Positions 55,093 through 63,965 of a DNA stretch of 64,000 nt are shown in pieces. The stretch's first letter is position 1; each line of letters starts with the position of its first letter. A program made the translations under genes and the position numbers. Where the stretch lies: contig NZ_JAFBDA010000002.1 in assembly GCF_016907995.1 (NCBI RefSeq), forward strand, positions 225,952 to 289,951, written 5' to 3'. The notes beneath the pieces are model-generated. The model was given only the letters and a program-made list of their open reading frames with translations. It ran no database searches and was not told the origin of the DNA. Origin of the DNA: Clostridium sardiniense. GTDB lineage: Bacteria; Bacillota; Clostridia; Clostridiales; Clostridiaceae.

Positions 55093-55148
55093 AAAATTTA
55101 TTAATATATGAAAAATAATGTATAAACAATAAAAATTTATTAATATAT
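55093..55148. repeat. 17-bp direct repeat upstream of the GNAT fusion gene
   Basis: AAAATTTATTAATATAT occurs at 55093-55109 and 55132-55148 (39 bases apart), shortly upstream of a TATAAT-like -10 near 55174. Significance unknown. Confidence 0.5.
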
Positions 55149-55234
55149 AAAAAAGTGGCGAAAATTTGTTATAATAAAGTAAAGTTAAAATAGTTACAAT
55201 TTAGAAGGGTAAATTTTTAATAAAGGTGATTAGA

Positions 55235-56323
55235 ATGAATCTAAGAGAAGGATTATATAGAAGGAATGGTAAAAAAGTATATATAAAGCAACCAGAGTAT
55301 AATGAACTAAAATTTGTTCAAGAGCTTTGGGGCGATAAAGATACCATGAAGGATATTGGGGGAGTATTCAATTTTTCAGAGAATAAATGGGAAATGTTTT
55401 ATAAAAAAATGGTTGCTCCAACAGATGGAAAGAATTTTTATTGCCTTATCTATACTAATAAAGATGAGCCTATAGGGGAAGTTAGTTTCCATGGTTATGA
55501 TTCTGCAACTAAAATTGCACGCTTTAATGTTAAGGTCCATTCAGATTATAGGAATAAAGGGTATGGTGAAGAAGCTGTTAGATTGCTCCTTGAATATTAC
55601 TTTGTAGAATTTGGTGGAGATATGCTAATGGATAATGTAATAACGGTGCAAGGTGAAAGGGTAGCTCAAAAGATAGGATTTGAAGAGGTAAGAAAATTTA
55701 GTGGTAAGACAACAATAAGGATAACAAAAGAAGAATTTTTAAATTTTGATAAAGGAACAAATACTAATATAGGAATATTAATGATAAATAATATGAATAT
55801 GCTTGATTATACTATGGCACAAGAGTTATTTGATAAAGCTAATGATATTATAGGCAAGAGAATGTTTAATGTTTATGGTATTAATATTGATAATGAAATT
55901 AATATTAGTAAAAATATAAAATTACAGCTTAATAAAAATGAAGAAATAAAAAAGCTCAATGTATTAATAGTTCCAGGCGGAAAGAATATAGTTTCAAAAG
56001 AAAGTAGGGAAAAGGTCATTGATAACATATTAAGTTATTATAGTGAATGTGACTTTATTTGTGCTCTTAATGAAGGTATTTACTACTTAGCAAGTTGCAA
56101 AGAGTTAAGTGGGGTTCTAGTTCCTTATGGAGATTGGATTGATGGGCTTGATATGGAAAAAAGTGATTTTAGGTTAGTAAAAAGAAATTATACTGATAAT
56201 GGAAAATTAATGTTAAGTACAAATATAATGGGAAATTTAGAATTATATCTTAATTTGATCAAAAAAATTGGTGGGAATGATTTAGAAGAAAAATTAGCAT
56301 GTGAAATAGGGTTAAAAAAGTAA
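55235..56323 (+). CDS. GNAT acetyltransferase fused to a degenerate DJ-1/PfpI-like domain
   Basis: 362 residues. Residues about 15-165 are a GNAT domain (VQELWGDKDTMKDIGG, VKVHSDYRNKGYGEEAVRLLLEYYF with the acetyl-CoA loop, KIGFEEVRKF). Residues about 178-355 follow the DJ-1/PfpI/GATase1-like fold: IGILMINNMNMLDYTMAQELFDKA, VLIVPGG, then ICALNEGIYYLASCKELSG, where the nucleophile Cys of the family is replaced by Asn279. The second domain therefore probably binds a ligand rather than catalysing. ATG 55235 has AAAGGTGAT upstream. It is divergent from the pot regulator; a polyamine link is conceivable but unproven. Confidence 0.75.
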   Translation: MNLREGLYRRNGKKVYIKQPEYNELKFVQELWGDKDTMKDIGGVFNFSENKWEMFYKKMVAPTDGKNFYCLIYTNKDEPIGEVSFHGYDSATKIARFNVKVHSDYRNKGYGEEAVRLLLEYYFVEFGGDMLMDNVITVQGERVAQKIGFEEVRKFSGKTTIRITKEEFLNFDKGTNTNIGILMINNMNMLDYTMAQELFDKANDIIGKRMFNVYGINIDNEINISKNIKLQLNKNEEIKKLNVLIVPGGKNIVSKESREKVIDNILSYYSECDFICALNEGIYYLASCKELSGVLVPYGDWIDGLDMEKSDFRLVKRNYTDNGKLMLSTNIMGNLELYLNLIKKIGGNDLEEKLACEIGLKK

Positions 56324-56353
56324 GTGGAAAAAGGAAAATTCCACTTGCTTTTT
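56315..56353. terminator. Bidirectional terminator between the fusion gene and DUF948 gene
   Basis: AAAAAGTAAGTGGAA with TTCCACTTGCTTTTT (one G-T pair), 9-base loop and T run. The stem begins inside the last codons of the fusion gene. Confidence 0.85.
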
Positions 56354-56671
56354 TTATTTCTTTAAAAATACGCTTGTAGCTATACTTATAATATCTTTTA
56401 TAGTATTAAGTTGATCTGTTAAATTTTCTTTTACAACTATAGCGTCTGCTGTAGCTTCTGTTGCAACATCACTGATATCTTTAACATTATCAGAAATATC
56501 TTTAACGTTAGTTAAAGTAGTGTCAAGATTTTTCTTATTTTGATCTAAAAGAGTATCAACTCTGTTTAAAACACTTGAAAGTTTTAATAAGCAAAGTATT
56601 AAAATTATTAATGCTACTGCACCTAATATTCCAATAAAAAGCCAAAATAAATCAACTACGTTAATATACAT
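56354..56671 (-). CDS. DUF948 membrane-anchored coiled-coil protein
   Basis: 105 residues: one N-terminal TM helix (DLFWLFIGILGAVALIILILCLLKL) and a repetitive helical tail (LDTTLTNVKDISDNVKDISDVATEATADA). It belongs to the DUF948 family found with YtxH proteins in Firmicutes, linked to general stress in B. subtilis (ytxG). It overlaps the upstream gene by one base, so the two are coupled. Confidence 0.85.
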   Translation of the reverse strand: MYINVVDLFWLFIGILGAVALIILILCLLKLSSVLNRVDTLLDQNKKNLDTTLTNVKDISDNVKDISDVATEATADAIVVKENLTDQLNTIKDIISIATSVFLKK

Positions 56672-57054
56672 TATTTATTTTCCTCTACAGATTCTACTTT
56701 TTCATCTACTACTTCTTCAACTTCCTTTTCATTAGGTAAGGTAGACTCTACCTCAGTAGCTTGATTTTTATTATTTAAATAATCTTTAATCTTGGATTTA
56801 GCATCTAAGATATTATTTTTGCAATTAGCTGTAGCTTTAGTAGCGTGAGCTCTTACTTTATCATTAACATCTTTAGCTGTACCCTTTATATCTTTAATTG
56901 TTTCTTTGCCAGATTTTGGAGCAAGTAAAACTCCACTTACAGCACCTGCAATTGCACCAACTGTTACACCGGCAACTAATGTCTTAGCAGTCTTTTTTTG
57001 TGCTTGTCTAATTTTTGCTTTCCTCTTTTGTTCTATTAATGTTGATAAACTCAT
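56671..57054 (-). CDS. YtxH-like protein
   Basis: 127 residues: a basic N-terminus, the YtxH glycine-rich hydrophobic segment (VAGVTVGAIAGAVSGVLLAPKSGKETIKDIKGTAKDVNDKVRAH) and an acidic, Glu-rich tail. It is probably membrane-attached and stress related. Coupled with the DUF948 gene. AGGAGG precedes the ATG. Confidence 0.87.
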   Translation of the reverse strand: MSLSTLIEQKRKAKIRQAQKKTAKTLVAGVTVGAIAGAVSGVLLAPKSGKETIKDIKGTAKDVNDKVRAHATKATANCKNNILDAKSKIKDYLNNKNQATEVESTLPNEKEVEEVVDEKVESVEENK

Positions 57055-57281
57055 ACAATAACCTCCTCTAATAGTAAAAATATGATAAATTTCTTAAACC
57101 TATTATACTATAACATTAATAGGAAAGTCACCACAAAGAAGGGGAATTATAACAATGTTCATATATGATGTAAGTAGTTTAAAAAGTACATAAATTGTTT
57201 TTTATAGTATTCCATAAATAAAAGGATTAGTGTAAAATGATTATATAATTAGGCATGTATTTACTTAAATGGAGGGACATT

Positions 57282-58112
57282 ATGGGAAGAAAAAAAGGGA
57301 GATATATTAGCATAGCAATATTAGTTGTGCTTATAGTAATGATACCAATTTTACTGTATACTTACTTTGGACAGGGAAGAAAACAAATAGTTGAAGCAGA
57401 TAAGTTTATTAAAAAATTGCAAAATGAAAACATTATTGAAAAAAATGATAGCAATATAAAATTTAAATTAGAAGAAAAAACAGGTGCAGAAAAAAATAAA
57501 GAAATATATTCTTTAATAAGTGATAATTATAGAGTAGATTTAGATAAGAATTTTAATGTAATTAGTTTTGCAGACAATATTAAATTAAGTAAAATAATAA
57601 ATATTAATCTTAAAGAGGCACAAGATAATGCAAAGGTTTACTTATCGAAAATATGTACTGGTGATTATAGGATAAAGGAAACTAATACTAACAATAATGA
57701 TATAAAAGAAGATTCACCATTTTATTCAGTTATTTTTTCTAAATACGAAGATGGATATCCATATTATTCAGAAGAAGTTATAATGAACATAAATAAGAGT
57801 AATGGTAAACTTCAAGGATACGTAAATAAAACTAAAGATGATAATCATAAGAAAATTGACATTAATGTATCAAAGGATGAGGCCGAGAAGAAAGCATTAA
57901 AAGCATTTAATGATACCAATAAGGATGGCAAGATATCTTCATCTACATATCTAGCTTTTGCTAGTGGAAGAGAAGAAGGTAAGAAACTAGAGCTTTGTTA
58001 CGTAATAAGTGTATCAAATAATAAAGAAAGCAATGTTTATTTTATAGGATCAAGTTCAGGTAACATAATAAATACATTTAGTAATATAGTAGAGAAAACC
58101 AAAGTAAAATAG
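57282..58112 (+). CDS. Membrane-anchored PepSY-domain protein
   Basis: 276 residues. A basic start and TM helix (YISIAILVVLIVMIPILLYTYF) anchor an extracytoplasmic part with two PepSY-like repeats (INLKEAQDNAKVYLSKIC... YSEEVIMNINKSNGKLQGYVN and INVSKDEAEKKALKAFNDTN... YFIGSSSGNIINTF). PepSY domains often inhibit or chaperone secreted proteases or bind wall components; the role here is unknown. ATG 57282 has GGAGGG upstream; an upstream ATG at 57255 is unlikely. Confidence 0.8.
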   Translation: MGRKKGRYISIAILVVLIVMIPILLYTYFGQGRKQIVEADKFIKKLQNENIIEKNDSNIKFKLEEKTGAEKNKEIYSLISDNYRVDLDKNFNVISFADNIKLSKIININLKEAQDNAKVYLSKICTGDYRIKETNTNNNDIKEDSPFYSVIFSKYEDGYPYYSEEVIMNINKSNGKLQGYVNKTKDDNHKKIDINVSKDEAEKKALKAFNDTNKDGKISSSTYLAFASGREEGKKLELCYVISVSNNKESNVYFIGSSSGNIINTFSNIVEKTKVK

Positions 58113-58120
58113 CTTAACAA

Positions 58121-58154
58121 AAAAACAGTAGGTGTTTAAATACCTACTGTTTTT
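58121..58154. terminator. Bidirectional terminator between PepSY gene and second symporter
   Basis: AAAAACAGTAGGT (58121-58133) and ACCTACTGTTTTT (58142-58154) form a perfect 13-base stem. Confidence 0.92.
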
Positions 58155-58163
58155 ATTATTTTA

Positions 58164-59567
58164 TTAATTCCACTCAGATACATTTTTAAGTCCAGGTATT
58201 GAAGAAGCTTTAAATAAAGGTTCTTTTATACCAGATCTTTTTTGTTCCGTATAATCACGTAATGCAGCAAAGGCTTGCTTACTAAGCAATGTTATAGCAA
58301 TTAAATTTACAATTGCCATAAGTCCCATGAATACATCGGCTAAATTCCAAACTATTTGAATTTCTGCGACTGATCCAAAGAATACCATAGCTATTACGAA
58401 AATTCTATATATAAATAGATAAGATTTCTTTTCAGTTAAGAATTCTATGTTAGATTCTCCGTAATAATAATTACCTACTATAGAACTAAAGGCAAATAGA
58501 AGTATACATATAGCTATAAATGAATTTCCCCATGCACCTACTTCAGCACTTAAAGCTTTTTGAGTAAGTTGTATTCCTGTAATTGTTTTATCAGTATAAT
58601 CAACACCTGATAGAAGAATTATAAACGCAGTACAACTACAAATAATTATTGTATCTGTAAAGACACCTAATGTTTGAATAAGACCTTGCTTAACAGGATG
58701 AGTTACATCAGCTGTAGCAGCAGCATTTGGAGCACTACCCATACCAGCTTCATTTGAGAAAAGACCTCTCTTAACACCCATAAGCAGAGCACCACCTAGT
58801 GTACCACCAGCTATTTCTTTAAACCCAAAAGCATTTTCAAATATTAATTTTATTACTGAAGGTACTTCAGTAATATTTAATATTAATATAAATATTGAAA
58901 CTGCAATATAAGTTAAAGCCATTATTGGAACTAAAACTTCTGAAACCTTTGCTACTCTATGAACTCCTCCAAATATTACGAAAAGAGTAATTAAAGTTAA
59001 AATAATACCGACTACTATTCTATCTATTCCAAAGGCATCTTTAAATGCTAAAGTAATAGTATTTGATTGAACTGAGTTAAAGATTAATCCAAAGGCTATA
59101 GTTATAAGTATTGAGAATATTACTCCCATCCATCTTTTATTTAGTCCCTTTTCCATGTAGTAAGCAGGACCACCTCTAAAGGAACCATCCTCATTTTTTT
59201 GCTTATATATTTGAGCTAAGGTTGATTCGATAAAGCTTGAAGCAGCCCCTATAAGCGCAATTAACCACATCCAGAATATTGCACCAGGCCCACCCAGTGA
59301 TATTGCAATTGCAATACCTGCTAAGTTTCCAGTACCAACCCTTGAAGCTGTACTAATACAGAATGCCTGGAAAGAAGAAATACTCCCTTTCTTTTTCTCT
59401 GATGAGAAGCCATCTCCTAGCAATCTAAACATTTCTTTTATGTACCTAAATTGTACGAATTTAGTCCTAAAAGTAAAATACGCACCTAAAATTAATAACA
59501 GTGCTATTAAAATATACGTCCATAAAATATTATTAAACTGTAAAATAAAATTATTTAATAATTCCAT
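58164..59567 (-). CDS. Alanine:cation symporter, AGCS family (second copy)
   Basis: 467 residues with about ten TM helices. FQAFCISTASRVGTGNLAGIAIAISLGGPGAIFWMWLIALIGAASSFIESTLAQIYK and LFSNEAGMGSAPNAAATADVTHPVKQGLIQTLG identify the AGCS family; FRGGPAYYMEKGL is also typical. It lacks a riboswitch; its leader is only AT-rich. It probably transports alanine or glycine with sodium. Sequence differs clearly from the copy at 48259, so it is an older paralogue. Confidence 0.93.
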   Translation of the reverse strand: MELLNNFILQFNNILWTYILIALLLILGAYFTFRTKFVQFRYIKEMFRLLGDGFSSEKKKGSISSFQAFCISTASRVGTGNLAGIAIAISLGGPGAIFWMWLIALIGAASSFIESTLAQIYKQKNEDGSFRGGPAYYMEKGLNKRWMGVIFSILITIAFGLIFNSVQSNTITLAFKDAFGIDRIVVGIILTLITLFVIFGGVHRVAKVSEVLVPIMALTYIAVSIFILILNITEVPSVIKLIFENAFGFKEIAGGTLGGALLMGVKRGLFSNEAGMGSAPNAAATADVTHPVKQGLIQTLGVFTDTIIICSCTAFIILLSGVDYTDKTITGIQLTQKALSAEVGAWGNSFIAICILLFAFSSIVGNYYYGESNIEFLTEKKSYLFIYRIFVIAMVFFGSVAEIQIVWNLADVFMGLMAIVNLIAITLLSKQAFAALRDYTEQKRSGIKEPLFKASSIPGLKNVSEWN

Positions 59568-59742
59568 TTTTTCCCCTCCCTAAACTATATAATATAATAT
59601 ATTTTATAATAAAAAGAATAAAAATGCAAGAACGTGCAGTAAAAAATTCATAGATATACAATTTATTGAATAAAATAGTTAAAAAAATATAAAATGTATA
59701 TTTTACTGCAAGAGAGTATTGTATAAAATTCATATTTAAAAA

Positions 59743-59776
59743 TAAAAATAACCACCACAATTTGTGATGGTTATTA
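59743..59776 (-). terminator. Terminator of the penicillin-binding protein 1A gene
   Basis: On the minus strand AATAACCATCACAA can pair with TTGTGGTGGTTATT and TTTTTATTTTT follows. It lies 66 bases downstream of the annotated stop and six downstream of the next in-frame stop. Confidence 0.8.
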
Positions 59777-59841
59777 TAAAATTAATTTTGCTTATTTCTT
59801 TGTGGATTTCCTCCTGAATTACTTCCACCAGAAGTAGTTCC

Positions 59842-62367
59842 CTATGATGGAGGAGTTTGTGGGGTAACTGTTGGTTTATTATCATTATTAGTATTGTTTT
59901 CATTATTATTGTTATTATCTGATGGAGACGTATTTTCATTATTAGGTTTATCTTCATCATGTTTATTATCTTTGTCTTTATCTTTATCCTTATCCTTATC
60001 TTCGCTTTGTGGCATTGATGTCATACTATCATATGAAGTTGGAAGAACATACTTATAATCAGCAGTCACACTATTTGGATGATCTTTCTTAATAAAGATT
60101 CTATTTGTTATTAATCCTAGTGGAGTATTGTCAGTTGCAAGTAATCCAGTAAGACTATTAACTCTAGCACTTACATGAGTTTCACAGTAACTTGTTGGTT
60201 GAGTACCATCAATGAACATTTCTGTATAAACTCTGTTTCCTCTAGGATCATTTCTACATAAATCAGTTGCAAGTAATCCTGAATCTTTACAAACAGCAAC
60301 TTCAACTATTCCAGAAGGCTTTTCAATATCTTTAGTGCTTAAACCTTCATTAGCTTTCTTCATGATTAATCCCCAAAGATTAGAAGCTGTTCTACCAGAG
60401 CCGCCACCTTTAATTGATGCTTGATTATCATAACCTACCCAAACAGCACCACTGAAATGAGGAGTTAATCCTGCAAACCAATAATCTTTAACATCAGAAG
60501 AGGTACCAGTCTTACCAGCAGCTGGCATAGCACCTAAGTTAGCTCTTTGAGCATTATAAGTTAAAGGCCCTTTCATCATATCATATACAATATAAGCTGC
60601 TTGAGGAGATAGTATTTTTTCTTCGTGCTTTGTACTATCTAAAAGTACCTTTCCATTTTCATCTACAACTTTAGTATATAATCTAGGTTTAACATAAACA
60701 CCATTGTTACCAAATGTACCTATAGCTGATGACATAATATAGGTATTACCTCCATCTGGATTACTCGGTGAATTATCAAATTGTCCTAAGGCATAAGTTG
60801 ATTGATTTCTTGATTTACTATTAAATTTAAGTCCAAATTTCTCACCATATGCTAATGATGTAGCATCTCCAACCATAAGCTGTTGAGTTAAAGTAGCACC
60901 AACGTTACTAGATACTCTTAAGGATTCTCTAAGTGGAATTAATCCTTGATAAGTATCAGGAGAGTTTTTTGGACTAAATGATAATACTGACTTAGGAATA
61001 GGTGCATCATCTACTACAGTTGCAGCTGTTGCTTTCTTAGTATCTATAGCAGGACCGTATACTGTAAGTGGTTTTATTGAAGAACCTACTGATCTTAGAG
61101 AATCATAAGCTCTATTTAAAGATCTAGCTCCCTGATCACCTCTACCACCAACCATTGTAATAACCTCACCAGTTCTGTAATCTGTAATTGTAGCTGATGC
61201 CTGTAATAGGGGGACACCATCTTTACCAAGCTTATCAGAACCATTTATTCCATAGTTATTATAATTATTTAATACTTTTTGAGCATAGTCTTGTAGGTTT
61301 CTATCCATAGTTGTATAAACTTTAAGTCCACCAGTTTGAATAAGATTTTCTACTTGTTCATCACTATACTTATATTTTTCTTTTAAATCTTTCTTTACTT
61401 GATCTACAGCAGGGTATATGAAATCTTCATATGGAAGCCTGTAATCAGTTTTAGATTTTTTGAAGTTAAGTTTTCCAGCATCTAAATCTTTAACTGCTTT
61501 ATTATATTCATCTTGAGTAATATAATTATGCTCTAGCATCTTAGATAAAACAGTTTTAGTTCTATTTATATAAATGCTAGGATCTTTTTCATTTCTAGGG
61601 GTAAAAGCGCTATAAGATGTAGGTGCTTGAGTTACACCTGCAAGATAAGCACATTGTATAAGACTTAGGTCTTTAACATCCTTATCAAAATACATTTGCG
61701 CACCAGCTTGAGCACCATAAGCAATCCCCCCTACAGGGAAATGGTTTAAATAAGCAGTTAATATTTCATCTTTTGTAAGCATTTTTTCAAGCTCTAATGA
61801 AAGATACATTTCACTTACTTTTCTTTCGATTGTTTGTTTATTAGTTAAAATAGTATTTTTAACTAATTGTTGAGTTAATGTAGAGGCCCCTTGAAGACCA
61901 CCTTTTCCCGTTACTACATAAATAGCATCATTAGCTACAGCTCCAAGGATTCTCTTAATATCAATACCATTATGTTCATAAAATCTTTCATCTTCTATAG
62001 ATACTATAGCATCTTTAAGATTTTGTGGTATCTCATCAGAAGTTGCTTTTTGATAATCTTCTTTACCGTGAAGAGATGCTATAAATTCATCCTTATTATC
62101 ATAGGCTTGAAGAGTTTGATCAACGTTAACAACTTTATTAATATCTATAGGTGGTGTATTTTTAACCACCGCAACTACATAACCTACACCAATTACCGCT
62201 ATTGCTAAAAATGCAAATAAAATACTAAGTCCAATCCATTTAAAGATTTTTTTCTTTTTAGATTTCTTAGAAATATTTTTATCAGATTTTGATTTCGAAT
62301 TATTTATCTTTGAAGCTTGGCTCTTTTTAATGTTCTTATCTTTGTTTGTATCTTTTTTATCCGCCAT
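59842..62367 (-). CDS. Penicillin-binding protein 1A, bifunctional transglycosylase/transpeptidase
   Basis: 841 residues: a Lys-rich cytosolic start, TM helix (about 41-68), GT51 transglycosylase with IEDERFYEHNGIDIKRI (Glu125) and GASTLTQQLVKN, then the transpeptidase with Ser in SSIKPLT (about 428), SNVGATLTQQ and the KTG triad GKTGTSSD (about 617), and an Asp/Asn/Pro-rich tail. It polymerises and cross-links peptidoglycan at the outer membrane face. TAG at 59842-59844 is followed by 19 in-frame codons (GTTSGGSNSGGNPQRNKQN) and TAA, resembling a nonsense mutation in the tail. The essential domains are intact. Confidence 0.95.
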   Translation of the reverse strand: MADKKDTNKDKNIKKSQASKINNSKSKSDKNISKKSKKKKIFKWIGLSILFAFLAIAVIGVGYVVAVVKNTPPIDINKVVNVDQTLQAYDNKDEFIASLHGKEDYQKATSDEIPQNLKDAIVSIEDERFYEHNGIDIKRILGAVANDAIYVVTGKGGLQGASTLTQQLVKNTILTNKQTIERKVSEMYLSLELEKMLTKDEILTAYLNHFPVGGIAYGAQAGAQMYFDKDVKDLSLIQCAYLAGVTQAPTSYSAFTPRNEKDPSIYINRTKTVLSKMLEHNYITQDEYNKAVKDLDAGKLNFKKSKTDYRLPYEDFIYPAVDQVKKDLKEKYKYSDEQVENLIQTGGLKVYTTMDRNLQDYAQKVLNNYNNYGINGSDKLGKDGVPLLQASATITDYRTGEVITMVGGRGDQGARSLNRAYDSLRSVGSSIKPLTVYGPAIDTKKATAATVVDDAPIPKSVLSFSPKNSPDTYQGLIPLRESLRVSSNVGATLTQQLMVGDATSLAYGEKFGLKFNSKSRNQSTYALGQFDNSPSNPDGGNTYIMSSAIGTFGNNGVYVKPRLYTKVVDENGKVLLDSTKHEEKILSPQAAYIVYDMMKGPLTYNAQRANLGAMPAAGKTGTSSDVKDYWFAGLTPHFSGAVWVGYDNQASIKGGGSGRTASNLWGLIMKKANEGLSTKDIEKPSGIVEVAVCKDSGLLATDLCRNDPRGNRVYTEMFIDGTQPTSYCETHVSARVNSLTGLLATDNTPLGLITNRIFIKKDHPNSVTADYKYVLPTSYDSMTSMPQSEDKDKDKDKDKDNKHDEDKPNNENTSPSDNNNNNENNTNNDNKPTVTPQTPPS

Positions 62368-62398
62368 ATCTTCCTCCCAATCATTTAAAATTAATGAA

Positions 62399-62427
62399 TA
62401 ATATTCTTACCCATTATAGCATAATTA
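62399..62427 (+). promoter_or_regulatory. Sigma-E-like promoter before yunB
   Basis: TAATATT (62399-62405), a 14-base spacer and CATAATTA (62420-62427) fit the mother-cell sigma-E pattern kmATATT-N14-CATACAHT. yunB is sigma-E controlled in B. subtilis. Confidence 0.5.
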
Positions 62428-62466
62428 TAATATGAGTAAATCAATAACTCAATAAAAAGGTGTTAT

Positions 62467-63108
62467 ATGAAATATTATACAAGAGCGCGTAAAAGAAGAT
62501 ATAAATCATTTATAGCTATTATTATCACCATTTTTATACTTTTTAATCTATTATTAGTTGTTTTTGATAAAAAAGTAATGCCTTCTGTTTTGGCAATATC
62601 TGAAACTATGATGAGAGCAGAAGCTGTTAAGACAATTAATCAAGTTAGTATAGAGATTTTTGATGAAAAAGTTTCAGGTAAAGAGATAATAATGATAGGT
62701 AGGGATAAAGACAATAAAATAAATTTAATACAAGCTAATACAGTATTACTTAATAAGATAACTGGAGAGATATCTATAAAATGTAATGAAAAGCTAGAAG
62801 AATTTGGAGAGAAGGGGATAGAGGTACCACTTGGCTGGATGACTGATAAGAGTGTTTATTATAACTTAGGACCTAAAGTTACAATAGAAATGGAGCCTCT
62901 TGGAAATATAGAAACTTCATATGAATCTGTATTTGAAAGTGCTGGGATTAATCAAACTAGGCATAAGATATACTTAAATGTAAAAGCTAGAATAAAAATA
63001 ATAATACCTATGTATAATACTGAAATGGAAGTTAATACTCAGATACCGCTTTCAGAAACAATAATAGTTGGAGATATACCAGATACAGCTATAGATTTAA
63101 ATAAATAA
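62467..63108 (+). CDS. yunB: Sporulation protein YunB
   Basis: 213 residues: basic start, one TM helix (FIAIIITIFILFNLLLVVF) and an extracytoplasmic domain with VMPSVLAISETMMRAEAVKTINQ, EVPLGWMTDKSVYYNLGPKVTIEMEPLGNIETSYESVFESAGINQTRHKIYLNVKARIKIIIP and a final TQIPLSETIIVGDIPDT. Matches YunB, a sigma-E-dependent sporulation protein. AAAGGTG precedes the ATG; divergent from the PBP gene. Confidence 0.92.
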   Translation: MKYYTRARKRRYKSFIAIIITIFILFNLLLVVFDKKVMPSVLAISETMMRAEAVKTINQVSIEIFDEKVSGKEIIMIGRDKDNKINLIQANTVLLNKITGEISIKCNEKLEEFGEKGIEVPLGWMTDKSVYYNLGPKVTIEMEPLGNIETSYESVFESAGINQTRHKIYLNVKARIKIIIPMYNTEMEVNTQIPLSETIIVGDIPDTAIDLNK

Positions 63109-63144
63109 AAAGTATCAAGTAGCTAAAACTACTTGATACTTTTT
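63107..63144. terminator. Bidirectional terminator after yunB
   Basis: AAAAAGTATCAAGTAG (63107-63122) and CTACTTGATACTTTTT (63129-63144) form a perfect 16-base stem. It overlaps the 3' ends of both convergent genes. Confidence 0.92.
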
Positions 63145-63965
63145 ATTTTAATATTAGTTATATCTTTAATTTTTACAAAAGGTAAAGAACCATCAGTATA
63201 AATGCGATCACCACCACCATTTCTATCATGATAGCTACTTGTAAAATGTTGAACTATTGTTACATTTTCTATGGTATCTTTTTCTTTTAAAGATTGGATT
63301 ACAAAATCTCTTTCAGCATCTACATTTGAATCAATCTTATGTGTTACTTGACCAGTGAATAAAGATAATCCTATATTTTTATCATATGTTGCTGAAGCTA
63401 ACCAGTCTGCTTGGAATCCTCCTGGTAAGTACCATTCCTCTGGAGTTTTCCATAAACGTATATGATGTCTTTTTCTAGGGTTACCATAGACTTCTTTTTC
63501 GAAAGTTATATCCTGTTTTCTAGTAAATAGGAATAGAGAACTAACTGGCGCACAAGGATAAGATTTAGAAAATACACTTGCTAATCCGATTTTAATTGAT
63601 GATTTAAGGTTAAGGTTATCGGCTATATGCCAACCATTAAGTTCAAATGCTTCTATTATGCTTTCTTTATCTCCTAAAAAAGCAATATTTATAGGGTCTC
63701 CAAACAAACCATCGTTGGTTTTTGTTCTGCCTATGAAATAATCAGGTAAATAAAGTTTAGTTATAAATCTAATTGTTATCGGTAAAATTATATACGATAT
63801 ATATAACCATAAAAGAATATATAGTACCGTATGAAATTTTTTAGTGAAAATATTAGAAAATAGTGCCTCATATAATAAAATTGCTAAAAAAATAGTAATA
63901 ATGAATCTGAAGAATCTTAATATTAAATTTAATTTATTTTCTTGATAATTCCCTGTGTTTTTCAT
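63129..63965 (-). CDS. Membrane protein with LssY C-terminal domain
   Basis: 278 residues with two or three N-terminal TM helices (FFRFIITIFLAILLYEALF, TVLYILLWLYISYIILPITIRFI) and an LssY_C domain (DPINIAFLGDKESIIEAFELNGWHIADNL, RKRHHIRLWKTPEEW, WLASATYDKNIGLSLFTGQVTHKIDSNVDAERDF). LssY_C is found in lipid phosphatase-associated and PAP2-like proteins; its function is unknown. AAGGAGG before the ATG shows the start is inside the window. Confidence 0.85.
   Translation of the reverse strand: MKNTGNYQENKLNLILRFFRFIITIFLAILLYEALFSNIFTKKFHTVLYILLWLYISYIILPITIRFITKLYLPDYFIGRTKTNDGLFGDPINIAFLGDKESIIEAFELNGWHIADNLNLKSSIKIGLASVFSKSYPCAPVSSLFLFTRKQDITFEKEVYGNPRKRHHIRLWKTPEEWYLPGGFQADWLASATYDKNIGLSLFTGQVTHKIDSNVDAERDFVIQSLKEKDTIENVTIVQHFTSSYHDRNGGGDRIYTDGSLPFVKIKDITNIKIKSIK

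Noticed and set aside
61891..62208. Plus-strand frame antisense to the PBP1A transglycosylase domain
   Set aside because: It covers the catalytic GT51 region of PBP1A on the other strand and has no family match or ribosome-binding site.
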